From contig WFMF01000183.1 in assembly GCA_011033025.1 (NCBI GenBank), positions 1 through 64,000 on the forward strand: a stretch of DNA of 64,000 nt. Reading direction: 5' to 3'. The notes below the pieces were generated by a model. It saw only the letters and a program-made list of their open reading frames with translations. It searched no databases and was not told the origin of the DNA. The DNA is from Beroe forskalii. Taxonomy: Eukaryota; Ctenophora; Nuda; Beroida; Beroidae. Of this stretch, positions 1-12,200 are shown in pieces (position 1 is the stretch's first letter; every line of letters begins with the position of its first letter). The translations under genes and the position numbers were made by a program.

Positions 1-420
<420 letters not shown>

Positions 421-1029
421 TAACTAACAAAATAATAAAAACTGGCCTACCGACAAGAGCGCACATAAGAATCTATTCTCACGATCTAACTGACTAACTC
501 ACTCACTCACTCAATGAACCAACTAACTTACTATTTATTCAACTAATTAACTATTTAACAATCAATAATGAAAAATAACAAATTTATACTATACTATGTG
601 AAGGAAAAAGTACCTTCCTAATCTTAAAACTTGCTCCTCATGAACAAAAAACGAGTTGTTTGTTTCTGCCCTAAGGTCAATCTAGAAAGGGCCGGTTTAT
701 TTGGGGCGGGTTAATTAATTGAAATAATGCTGGTTCATTTGAGTCAAATGGGACGTTTATATAGTTTTGAGCTGATGAAAATTTGCTGAGTACAAATTGG
801 TTTCAAGGGTAATTTTTGAGCAAAAAAATCCTTCGTTCGGCAACTGCTTGAAAAAAATGACCAAGGGGCTGGTTGAAATGCGTCAAAAATATTCGTTTCT
901 TGTCCATATGGCCAGTTAAAATCCGGCTAAATAAAGGTCAATAATGTAGGGGGTTTTCCTACTGACTCGCCAACCAAGTTTTTATTCTGTTGGAGTCGAT
1001 ACAATAAAAACCAAAGATTGTGATTTTAT

Positions 1030-1300
1030 GGATAAAGCAAGTATGTGTTTTTTGTACTAAGTTTGAAGAGATGTACTGTATGCTTTTATCCATATCAAAT
1101 TAATATAAACAAAGTGCCTATGTGTTTTTGCATTTAAGAAAGAAGCCAAGTATGTGTTTTATGTACTACGATGGAAACCAAAGTATGTGTTTTTGCCATT
1201 TTTGAAGAAAACAATTATGTGTTCCTTCTGCTAAGTGAAAAACAAGTATGTATCTTTATGTATTTAGGAAAAAAACAAGTATCTGTTTCTTATAATAGGG
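1030..1300. repeat. Degenerate ~45-60 bp repeats with AAGTATGTGTTTTT core
   Basis: The core AAGTATGTGTTTTT or a close variant recurs about seven times, each copy followed by a short A-rich tail (AAGAAA, GGAAAAA). The units are too diverged for clean boundaries. The rest of 421-1896 is AT-rich with no gene I can support. Confidence 0.55.
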
Positions 1301-1896
1301 AAAAGTCATACTAAGTATGGCTAATACTAGGAAAAACAAATTTACTGACAGAGTTACTAAGGCAGAAAAAAGTAACATAAAATGGATATTTATCAGTTAT
1401 CTATCTCAATAAGGAGAAAAATTTGATAATATTAATGCTATTCAAGAAAATAGATACATACTGTTAAAAATTAGGAAAAACAGGTTATTCTAAACGGAGT
1501 TATTTGAATTACTAAATCGAATCACTTTTTTGCATATATCTCGAAACTATACTTTTGTCAGTTACTTGTTTCTTTCTTAGGGCTTTCTTAAACTTACAAA
1601 CTAAAAAATGTCTACAAAAACTTAAAAGCAAAAAAACAAAATATACACACATATAGCAGCTGCTGTTGGACTGTGCATTGAACACACGTCATTGGATGTG
1701 ATAACAACACGTAGTCTTAGACCATGTATAGTTGTAAGCACTGTATATGCCGTAACCTACCTAGGTACCTACACATTGCAGACATTGTGCAATATTAAAA
1801 CATTGTCGCTCCCTCTAAATGAAGTCATAACACAGAGTAAATTTAAATTCTACTCAAGTTTCATATCATGAGATCATGCGGCTAGATAAATAACCT

Positions 1897-3056
1897 GGAG
1901 GTCCTTCGCGAACGGTGATCTTTATTTAGGAAATCTTTAAATTTAGATAAACTTTATTATAGTTTTACAAAACGTGACTGTCACGAAACTGTGTTTTAAA
2001 GTTTCGGACTGAAATCCTTAAGAATGTGGCTTCCACGAACACAGTTTTTAGTGCATCAGTAACGCGGTAATTACACCCCGTGTAGGTGTCATGTGTACGA
2101 TCACTAGCCAATCAGCACGCAGCTATCAGACTAACGACATAACACTGTGCTCTTAGCAAAACAACCTTAGCCAATCAGAAGGCTCAGTTTGCCCATGTGT
2201 ATTTTTTTTATACCGGCACAGAAGATGATGCTCCACATCTATCAAATTGGAAATTGTGATGTTGAATGTGTTATGTGCCCAACTAAATAAGTAATCACTA
2301 TAAAAATAAATGCGGAATCATCATCTTTGAGTTTGATACCGATTGGCGATTACCAGCTAATGTTATCGCAATCTATTGTTACCAACTGGCATTATCATTA
2401 TCATTGTCAAATCACGATTCCCACCCCAAGAAAGTAAGAATGGAGAACAAAACTCTCCTCCATAAACCATACCTACCATCAATGGCTGAAATATTGGTAT
2501 ATGGCTGGCACATTGGATATATCGATTATTTGGAGATTGCCGATTGGGGATTTGAGTACCTATTTGGCTCAAGGATTGGATTCAATTCAATGTGAATTTC
2601 AGCTTTCATAATTTCCAGTAGGCCACTAGACAATGTTTATTTTGTTGCTGTCACAATTCACCTATTTTCTTGCCACGCAATAGGCCTCATTGATTGGCTG
2701 AGTATGGGGAAAATCGAATTAAATCAACTAAGGATTTTACTTAGTCTACCTAAGGACACCTCTCGAGGTGTCCTTAAATTTTTCGTGCTAAAGTCCGGTT
2801 AAAGTTCACTTAAGGATCGAAAAACAGCAAAATCTTTATTAAAGTTTGAGAATTTAAGAATCACGCAATTATATCAAGGTGTCACGCAGGCTAAGGACGG
2901 CGCTAAAGTCTCAGACTAAGTGAAATTCTTTACCCTCCCTAATTAGTCCTTAGCACGTCTATAGTGCTTGTTCGTGGAAGCCACGCTCCTAAAGAACACC
3001 TTAATTGGGTCTAAGGAATTCCTTAAGCCTAAGTTTACCGTTCGCGAAGGACCTCC
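1897..3056. mobile_element. 1.16 kb inverted-repeat DNA element
   Basis: A perfect 20 bp terminal inverted repeat, GGAGGTCCTTCGCGAACGGT, begins at 1897 and its reverse complement ends at 3056. Related inverted sub-terminal motifs sit inside (TTCCACGAACAC near 2031 against GTTCGTGGAAGC near 2968). An internal palindrome, AAGGACACCTCTCGAGGTGTCCTT, lies at about 2752-2775. No transposase ORF is visible; the two overlapping ORFs near 2363-2595 look like chance. No clear target-site duplication was found, so the superfamily is unassigned. Confidence 0.7.
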
Positions 3057-3173
3057 TGCTCCAAAGCTCCTACAACTCTAAAGATTTAACAGCTATCGAA
3101 GTACAAAACTGGGCACTTTTCTCAATAGATCTATAGACCCACCTATATATTAACAAATGAAAATATAGGTATA

Positions 3174-3505
3174 TTCAAAGCAATGATGTTACGTAATGGA
3201 CATTAAACAAGTGCGTATGAATGGAAATGGAATATAGGTACATCATACCTACATCATACATGTACAATGTACATTCATTGTACACAACGCATGGAACAAT
3301 GTCGAAGCTACGAGTGTCAGACAAAATGCACATAAAATATATGAAATAGTACATTCAAAGTAATGAGGTATTGAGGTTATGGAATATTGGAATAGACAAG
3401 TCTGTATGAATGGAAGTGGAATGTACGTTGTACATTCATATTGTGTAGACTGTAGAGCGCATAGAACAATGTCGAGAGATCGTGTCAAACAAAATGCCAC
3501 CTGGC
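3174..3505. repeat. Two-copy tandem repeat (~175 bp)
   Basis: About 3174-3340 and 3353-3505 share an ordered set of motifs: TTCAAAG..AATGA, then GTATGAATGGAA.TGGAAT, then GTACATTCAT, then AACAATGTCGA, then GTGTCA.ACAAAATGC. This looks like an old tandem duplication. No coding signal; the ORFs here are on both strands and low in complexity. Confidence 0.6.
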
Positions 3506-4064
3506 TCAGATATAACCCTGCACAAAGTGTCAAGATATGCTGTCCAGTGTCATTAATCTACCAAGTTAATGCATGATTATGACGTCACTATCACTTACCT
3601 ACTGTTTTATCTACGTGTACGTGCTTTCAAATTTCTAGAACTTATGTAATGTGTAAGGAATTGTTAGTTGCCATGCATATGACATAATTATGCGAAATAT
3701 TATGTTTTGTATGGGTTCATGACGAAAGTTTCAAATATGAATGGATTCTCGGTTGCCAACATAATCAATTATGGTATTAAAAAATTGCCAAGTTGCAATT
3801 TGTGAGTCACTCATAATTTTCGGAAGTTTTCTTCAATTTCCTACGTGAAAGATCTAGAGATAACTTGATTTACAACTAAACACAAAGACAGTTCCAAAAC
3901 ATGAAACAACAACGAGTGACACATATATGTTTTATGTTTTAATGCTTGATGAGAGACAAGGCTGGTTGCCAAGGAAATGGAAATTCCTGGGATTGCGTGA
4001 GGGTCACGACTTATGTAGGTAAACATAATTATATGCAATTGGAACTTGCAACGTTCCACATGTA

Positions 4065-5007
4065 ACGGGTGATGACTAATTATCTGGAACTATTTCAATG
4101 TATTCTTGTGGGCAAATCAAGATCATGTCAGAGCTCAAATATGATTATTCTGGACCTAAAAAGTCTGCTGATTCAGAATAAAATCATGAGAAAATTTGAA
4201 ACCCTGTTTTCCCATGCTACTGGCCGATTAGTTTGAGAAGGTGCAGAAAAAATCTTGCACAAAATCTTAGTGACAATAATTATCTCCAAAAGTGTAAGTA
4301 AAGCCTTACTATGGGATGATTCTGAGCAGGAGGGTCTCAAGAGTGACTGCAGTAAGTAGCATCACTAACTTATCCAGTGGTGACCCTATGGAACCTAAAA
4401 CGTGTTTAAAATCGTCAATTCTAGAATAATTTCACTTACATAAAACTGTGATTTTGGGTGATTGTTAATCCAAAATTCGGCATACCGATGAATGAAAGTG
4501 GTCCAAAGACATGGATTATGTTTTAATGAGGTCCCTGCCATCAAATCTGGAGTGTTCAGACCACCTAGGTCCTGTTCTAAGACTTTCTTTTAGGCCTGGT
4601 GTAGGAAAAACACACACCTTTTTCCAGAAATTTGGCAGGATTTTAGCTCTAAAATCCAAGAATTTTCTTGATATTCAACGAAAAATGCATGTAGAGGTCT
4701 TCATTAGTGTCTCAGCTAACGAAGTTCATGAATAAACCTAGATGGCAACTGATGGGAAAGCTTCTGTATGCAATTTTCCAATCATGTGTCTGGAAGTCAA
4801 TCTTTGAATTTGTGCAAGATTTTTTTGTACCTTCTCGGACTAATCGGCCGGTAGCGTGGGAAAACAGGATTTTCAAAATTTTTCATGATGTTATTCTGAA
4901 TCAGCAGACTTTTTAGGTCCAGATTAAGCACATCTGAGCTCTAACATGATCTCGATTTGCCCACAAGAATACATTGAAATAATTCCAGATAAATAGTCAT
5001 CACCCGT
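4065..5007. mobile_element. Foldback element with ~210 bp arms, TA-flanked
   Basis: The segment from about 4065 to 4270 is repeated in inverted orientation at about 4790-5007, with roughly 85-90% similarity by eye. The ends read ACGGGTGATGAC and GTCATCACCCGT. Both ends are flanked by TA, as expected for Tc1/mariner-type insertion. About 520 bp of unique sequence forms the loop, with no transposase recognisable. Class inferred from the TA flanks and long arms only. Confidence 0.7.
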
Positions 5008-5010
5008 TAT

Positions 5011-6501
5011 GTTCATGAACGTTCCACGGCATGTACGTGCCAGATGTACAGATATTATCATTTATCAGAGAATTTCATGGGTACAAATCGATAAGGACAG
5101 AAATTGTATAAAAGTGAATTTAACTAAAATTTACATGGCTCACAACTTCACAACAAAACAGAATACGGGCACTGATAGATTTAAACAAATCTTAATGTAC
5201 ACAAATATCATAGTTAGCCAATCCCATGCAATATGCATAAATTACACATACAATTATTCATTAAGATATTTTTGTACAACCTATTTATTTACAAAAATTA
5301 GTTTGATAAATTAAAATTGTATTGGTTTTAATAAATTAGGCAGCATTTTCATTCCCCCAAAATTAAAATCATCGGTATTTTGGAAAAAGATGCTACTACG
5401 TTCTGTAACATGCTTAGCTGAGCAAAATTTTTAAACTGAAATGGACAACTTTCCGGATTCTGACTGTAAAAAGTTTTTAAGACAATTAAGACCCCTTTTT
5501 AAACGTCCAAGAGGCATTTTTTGAATTCAAATTCAAGTGTTTATGAAAGTTCCATACCAACTGGGGTCTGATTATACTTTCTGAACCTGAAACAAATTTA
5601 ATTGTGCCAACTTCTGTCCGTTTGCCATACAAGATCAAATAAAATTACGATTAAAAACGTGATGAAAAATCAATCCTATTATTGAAAACATTAAAATACC
5701 TACAACATATTTTCTTAAGATTCCCTACCTCTATGATTCTGAACACTGTATTTCAGTGAGTTGATATCTCAACTGGAGTAATGGGGGAGGCAAGAGAACT
5801 CATATCGCTCAGAGAGCTCATTACTTGTCTACTGTTCCCTGACTCACCTGAAAAAAAGACGCTGGTTTGGTATTCCCGCACAGATCCCTTACTTACAAGC
5901 TCAAAATTCCCTGTTCCAGAGTTTTTCTTCGGTTTCCAAAACTCTTATTCTCCTTTTCCCACAGCCCTCTTAGTTCCTACGACTTAGGATTCCAACTCCC
6001 CCATTCCCATACCACTCACTCATTTCCCACCCACTTACTACTCCCAGTCAATAATTTCCCTATTTGTTCCCCACTTCCCACCCCCACTCCCACCCCACTT
6101 CCCACTCACTCATCTCCCGCTGTCTGCGTCGTTTGGCCAGGTGTTTCTTGTAAAGGATCGTCTCTTCACTCTCGTAACTCACTGCTTCGTTATACTGGTA
6201 TTCGTACAGGAAGTGCTGTCCCATTCCACCTGTCACTAGCGTCTTCCTGGAGGAATGGTCAAATTTTTAGGAATTCTGACGTATGAAGTACAATATTGTG
6301 CTGCGCCATTGCTACGGCCAAGAGATTGAAACCTTCAGTAGGGTATCAAGGAGAGCTTTAGAATTAAGAGAGGAAGTTATCAAAGCATCAAAAGATAAAC
6401 AATCCAATCAGTTTTTTACCTTCTTGCATCAAATCCCCAATCCTAGGACCATGCAAAAGATCACTGATCACCACATCAACAGGAAAAGACACACTTACTG
6501 A
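5011..6501. other. No gene recognised
   Basis: AT-rich sequence to about 5750, then a C/T-rich stretch (about 5890-6120) of CCCAC and TTCCC runs. ORFs of up to 139 residues here are low-complexity products of that pyrimidine bias and have no recognisable domain. The end of this stretch may hold the 3' untranslated region of the minus-strand WD40 gene, which stops at 6502. Confidence 0.5.
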
Positions 6502-9158
6502 TTACCTTCTGTAAGAGGGGATGTTGGGAGACCCAAATTTCCAGATTCTCAGGGATGTGTCCGCACTGACACTGATAATCCGGTCTGATGTACGGACTAT
6601 GTCCGATACCGTGTCTTTGTGACCTTCCAGCTTATGAAGTTTACCGCTGTGGAGGACTGGTGTGAGTTATTGACAACCAACGGGTATAAACAAATCATTG
6701 AGATAATTTTATGGATGATTAGCGTTGAGTTCAATTTCTTGAAGGGGCCAAGACCATCTAAGAAAGAACTTCTAAACTTATAAGGAAGGTCACGTATGAA
6801 TGAATATTGCCTTTGTGGTTGAGAGCAACATCTAATTATGGACTAGACGCTGAACGCATTCTTTTGAAGCACTTTTCTTACTTCTCTAACTCCCAGTAAT
6901 GGATGGCTTTGTCCTTGGAACCAGTAACAACAATTCCAGCATTCTCGGTTCCGCTTTCCAACTTCATTTTAACACACTCCACTCTGCGAAAGAAATTTTA
7001 TGTTATCTGGTTTGGAACAAATGGCAGAAAAAAATCCCGAAAACCCCATTTTTCGGAATTTTGCGTAAAAAGGAACCTGTCTCGGGGTGGCTTTCCAAAT
7101 CGACTTCCGACTTGAAAATATTTGTGGTATTGTTATTGATGAACTAGAGCAAATTGTAAGCGCCATTTTTTGTCCATTTGAAGGAAGATATATTTTCGAA
7201 CCACCCCATACTCACGTTCCTTTGTGGGACTGGAGGGTTTTCACCGTAACTCCCGTGTTGATGTGGAACACTGAGACTTTGTCGTTGTGTGCACACGCTA
7301 CACGGCCCTGAGAGACGGAATTTTATGAAAACCTCATAAAATGCTGCTTATGAATATGAGTCTAATTATAAATGATAGTTCAAAATGTTCTATTCTTTCT
7401 GAGTTGTGCAACCGCCTCGACTTCGTTTCGGAGACATCTGCACCGCTCTCAAAGTGAGGAGGTATTGATTTACAATAATCTGCCTGTAATCTGAGAGACA
7501 GAAAAAATTTACAATGAATTTTGATAACGCAGTAAGGATCCCGGAAAAATCTCGGTAAAAGTTCACGATTTTGACCGGAATTGGGCCGGGATCACAGTCA
7601 ATCATTGCTCTATTTTACCTGAGAGACGGACATGCTCATTATCCAGCCTGGCGAGGTGTGAGTCACCCAGATACTTCGCACGCAATCCCCTGAGATCCTG
7701 TCCCACACTCGCACTGTCTTGTCAGCTGGAATTGGATGAATTTTCTTATTTTTATGACAATTTGTTTACCCATTCAAATTATCGGAGACTTCTTGCATTT
7801 GATATGTTTCTAAATCACAAATTTCCGAAAAATGATGCCAGGTCACCATTAAAATTCATGATATAAATTATCACGATATTCTCAACTGCCTATTATTATT
7901 GCTGTGCAATGACGTGTAACCCAGCTGAGCCTGAAAGCACGAGGTCAGGTCCGGATATGTCCACGCAAAACACGGAACCGTTGTGTCCGGCGTAGGTCTG
8001 TACCTGCTCACACCGCTTAATCTCCCAGCATTTCACCTGAGAGGTATGGTGAATACGTCATAATCCAAACAAAATACATTATAGCGTTGGGACCAATATA
8101 ATTTCGTATTTCCATGAACAAAGTTGTGCATCACTTTATTTCCAAATTTCTGTGGCGGAATCTGAAGATCTGGTATGAAGTTCCAAAATGAAGCCAACAT
8201 TTTTAAAAACAACTTACAAGTTTGTCGTCGCTGCCACTGAATATGACGTCACCGTCGCATTTGATCGTCCAAACTTTACCTTCGTGAGCCTCAATGCTCT
8301 TTTGACACATTCCTGTGATTGGCGATCAAAGAGTGTGGGTCATCGACCATTAACTTTGTCTATAAAAATATTAAGGTGTTTGACTGTATTGATGCTGTAT
8401 AGTGTATACTAACACAAGCACACGCAAATATGTAAGTCTTATTCGAAATTTCAATACTTCAAAGCACTGAAATCACAGAATATGAAATCCCTTTCAGTCA
8501 TGTCAACTGTCACTTGCGAACCTTTTTTGATGTTCCAGATTTTGATGGTACCGTCAGAGCTACAGGAAATAAGGCAGTTAGCCTTGTACCACTCCACCCT
8601 CCAAACTGATTTCTGAGGGACAGCAGGGGTTAATGGGGTGAATTATAATGACGTCACAAAAATCAGTAAACATCTTATTGAGTCCTCAATGAATATCGAT
8701 CAAACTCGCTCAGTCTTCATTGTTCATTGTTAGGAACAACACTTTTGAAGAGAAGGGCTGTAAGTATGAATAGTGATGCAATGAAGATAAGTTCGTCTGA
8801 TAAAACATTTAACCTTCAGGTAATTCAAACTCACAGCATGAGAGAATAGTGTGGAAGTAAGAGCTGCTCCAGACTTGGAAAGAGTCCAAATCCTAATCTC
8901 TCCGGTAGACAACCCTGTTGCTATTTTACCAGTTCTTGCGTCGTAAGCAACACATCGGATCTGCAGATTCCTTTCCACAAAGAAGCCACCAACAAAATAT
9001 GATTGTTTGCCGACACCTGCGAAATAGCGATGCCATTTTTTCCCTCGCATAATTTGTTCATGACCTAAATAACGCATACAAGTGCACACGGATCGATTGA
9101 ATGAGGAATCGATATGGACGCACAAATTCTTAAAGCTCTGAACCATCAAATTGCGCAT
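6502..9158 (-). CDS. WD40-repeat protein, eight exons
   Basis: Minus-strand exons: 9158-8835, 8612-8522, 8312-8218, 8036-7921, 7725-7619, 7307-7216, 6983-6882 and 6646-6502 (stop TAA). Together they give about 357 residues with six to seven WD40 blades, each with a recognisable end such as GEIRIW, GTIKIW, DKLVKCW, DKTVRVWD, DKAIHYWE and TSLRIWKF, and GH or AH dipeptides (SIEAHEGKVW, KLEGHKDTV). Such beta-propellers are scaffolds; no second domain shows which pathway. All junctions keep phase except 7921/7725, which is out by one base, so a one-base error or an unusual donor is likely there. The start codon is uncertain: ATG at 9158 is the first in the open first exon, but the first ~50 residues look non-WD40. 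It lies tail-to-head only 45 bp downstream of the DNAJB gene. Confidence 0.8.
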
Positions 9159-9203
9159 CGTATTATCGATCTATGCGCACACTTATGCGTAATTCTGTCA
9201 GTG

Positions 9204-12200
9204 CTAGGGCGGTGTACTGATGTATTGCGGCAGCTTGAAATTGTTAAAGTCCGTACATGGTTGCAAGTCCATGGAGTCTGCGTAGTCTTTGTAGCGTTTG
9301 TTGCCTGACACACGGTATTGGTACATCAATTGCTCCTCTGAAAAGGAATAGTGTTATCCAAAAGCATATTAAATATGGGGCTTATGACTTCAGACGTTTA
9401 AAGAGTTCTGCGTATGTTGGAGTCGCAACATTACCAAATAAAACCAATTACAAAGAACAATAACAAACGTATTCTAATTATGAGTCCACCTAAAATCAGA
9501 CAAAAGCGAATGCGCGCGCGGAAATTAGCGCGTGCTTGAAATGCCATTTTATGAGGCCTTGGCATAACGATATTTAGCTCGCGCGTTCCATACAGTACGA
9601 AAAAAGTGCACAAATCAGTAGACCTTACGACCCTTGCCACACTGCCACAGAGCCACACTGCCACACTCGAGTGTGGCAAATATGTGTGGCACTGGCAGTG
9701 TGGCAGTTCTGCCACACTATTTTTACGCTTTTTGCCACACTGCCGCACTGCCACACGCGAAATCAGTGTAGCCACACTGCCACACTCCGTTATCCGACCT
9801 TACGAAGAGTGTGGCAGCCACTTATCCAAAAAGATTATCTGATTGATTATTTTATTTCATTACTACGGTTAAGAGTTATCTATTGAGATGAACCAGTGGC
9901 TGAACTTATCATCCAATGACTACCCCTTGCCTGAAGATAATAGCACATGTGTTTCAGTAATCAGTTGCTTTCTGCTGGCCCTGGACTAACATGTAGCCAA
10001 TCTTTGATTGAGAATGCGAGATGATAATAGAGTCAATGTGCATCAAAATTTAAGCTATACAAATTTCATAACAATTTACAATTGCATTTTACAACACCTG
10101 ACAATCACGTGTGAAATGTAATCTAAACAAACACTACAGAATAGAGTTCATTCACATTCCATGATGGCACAGCTTACCAAATATCAAATGATTGATTCGA
10201 TAGAATCTTACATAGTTCATATCATTATTGCGGTATGACAACAAATGTAAGCTGAAGTGCATATTCACGATGTCAAATCCTAATTCAATAAACCCGCCTA
10301 TTGCAAATTTAGTTACTACTCTTCAGATTACAGGAAAACTGAATTACATGCAAATAACAAGTACCACGTTCGTTTGTACGATTAACTTCCTAGTAGGTTC
10401 ATATCTTGTAACTTGTTTAAGGATGAGGACTAAACATTTGACGTCGCCAGTATTAGTGTTATTATTCAAGGTTGGCACTTGGTGGGCTAAAAGGTGCAAC
10501 TTGTAAAGCACTATACGTCAACATACTTGAATAGCCATGGAAACATGAATACCGAGACGCGGTATTGATTAAAACAGATTAATCAATACTTCAATATTGC
10601 TATTCAATCAGTTATTATTTTTAATCATTGATATAATTTGTTTCACCTCGCTTTCCAAATCTAATAAGCAATACAATACAATTACGCTACGTAAAAAGTA
10701 CTAACATGTACGGTTATAAATCTAATCATTATGTGGCAGTCATGACTCGTAAGGTCAACATTGCCACACTATCCCATTAGGCGTGCTGACCTTACAGCGA
10801 GTGGCAGTGCGGCAATAAAAGGTTGCCACACAGTGTGGCAATGCGGCAGTGTGGCAAATGAGTGTGGCAGTGTGGCAAACGAGTGTGGCAGTGTGGCTGC
10901 CACACTGCTCGTAAGGTCTACTCGCACAAATTTGCTTTGCGCGACACATTCTGAAATGCTTGGCATGTGGTCATCCGTCCTTCGAACAAGGAAATTACTA
11001 TTTTATAAATAGTGACCTTGTACGTGCGACAACCAACATTGTCCTCGCTGTACTTACTTCGTCTCTGGTTGTTTATGCACTTTATCTGTAATTCTTGCTT
11101 GTAATCGCGCTCGATGTCGTAGTCCAAATGCAGAGCTTTTTGTTCTGAGTACTTTTCTGTGAAATCTCCCTGAGAATGATTCCTGGGCTTAATTACTAAG
11201 TTTAAATCCTGAGTTTAATTCTTGAGTTTAATTCCTGAGTTTAATAATCCCTGTTATTTATAATCCCTGTTAATAATTAATCCATGGTACAAAAGGGCGA
11301 ATAAAACGATGAAGTTAGAAATTTCATAACGATATGGAATGAGCTGGCAATAAGATCTTACCTTCACATAGTATCTGATGTGATTCCATGCCGTCGCTTT
11401 CTCGATCTTGTAGTGCCTGATTAATCATATATTCAATTTTAACGAACTAGAAGCTCAATATTTGAGCTTCGATGAGATAAGTTTCTATGTATTATTGACA
11501 CTGATGAAAACCTCAAATGGTTCTGTAAAAGTGTAAAGAAAAGTTTCTTCCAACTTACCCATTTCTATGGTAACTCCATGCTGGTTCTTCAGTGAAAATA
11601 GAGTTGAGTACTGACATTAGGACTAGGAGAAGGAGGGGGGACATCTGTATCAGGGATGTGAAGATATTACCATCATTCTGAAGGGTTAGAGGGGTTAAAT
11701 GTAAAGATATTACCATTATTCTGAGGGGTTCAATGGGATTTAAATAAATGGGGATTGAGGATTAGAGAAGCTAGATGACTAGATGAGGGTTAGAGCGGTG
11801 AACTTGGGACTTGGCTCAAATTATCGGGGGGAGTGTGTTCCAACTGCGCAGAATATTCCAGCCAATATGGGATACAAGACAGAAATAGCGCTTCCACTTC
11901 TGTTTTCACAATTTTAAAACCTGGTTAGTGTGGTGTTGCTGGTTTGATGAGTAGGTAGAGTAGAATTGTCTGTGTTCATGACGTCTGTTCGTCGGCTGCA
12001 TCCCTCCGAAGAACATGTTAAACAGGTCTTCCGGGGTTATGTCTGAGGGAAAAGTAAATTGGATTAAATCTAATGGGGTAAGTAGGGGGAGCCTGAGTAA
12101 CCGTACTCAGGCTAAAAACTAGAACTCAATAGTGAGATGCTTATATTGCCAGAGCCTGTAGCATCCTGGACATAAGTTTGCCTCCAATGATAGCCTTAGT

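Noticed and set aside
5867-6286. 139-residue Ser/Pro/His-rich ORF
   Set aside because: It is a product of a pyrimidine-rich tract, with no domain, no splice context and an overlapping rival frame.
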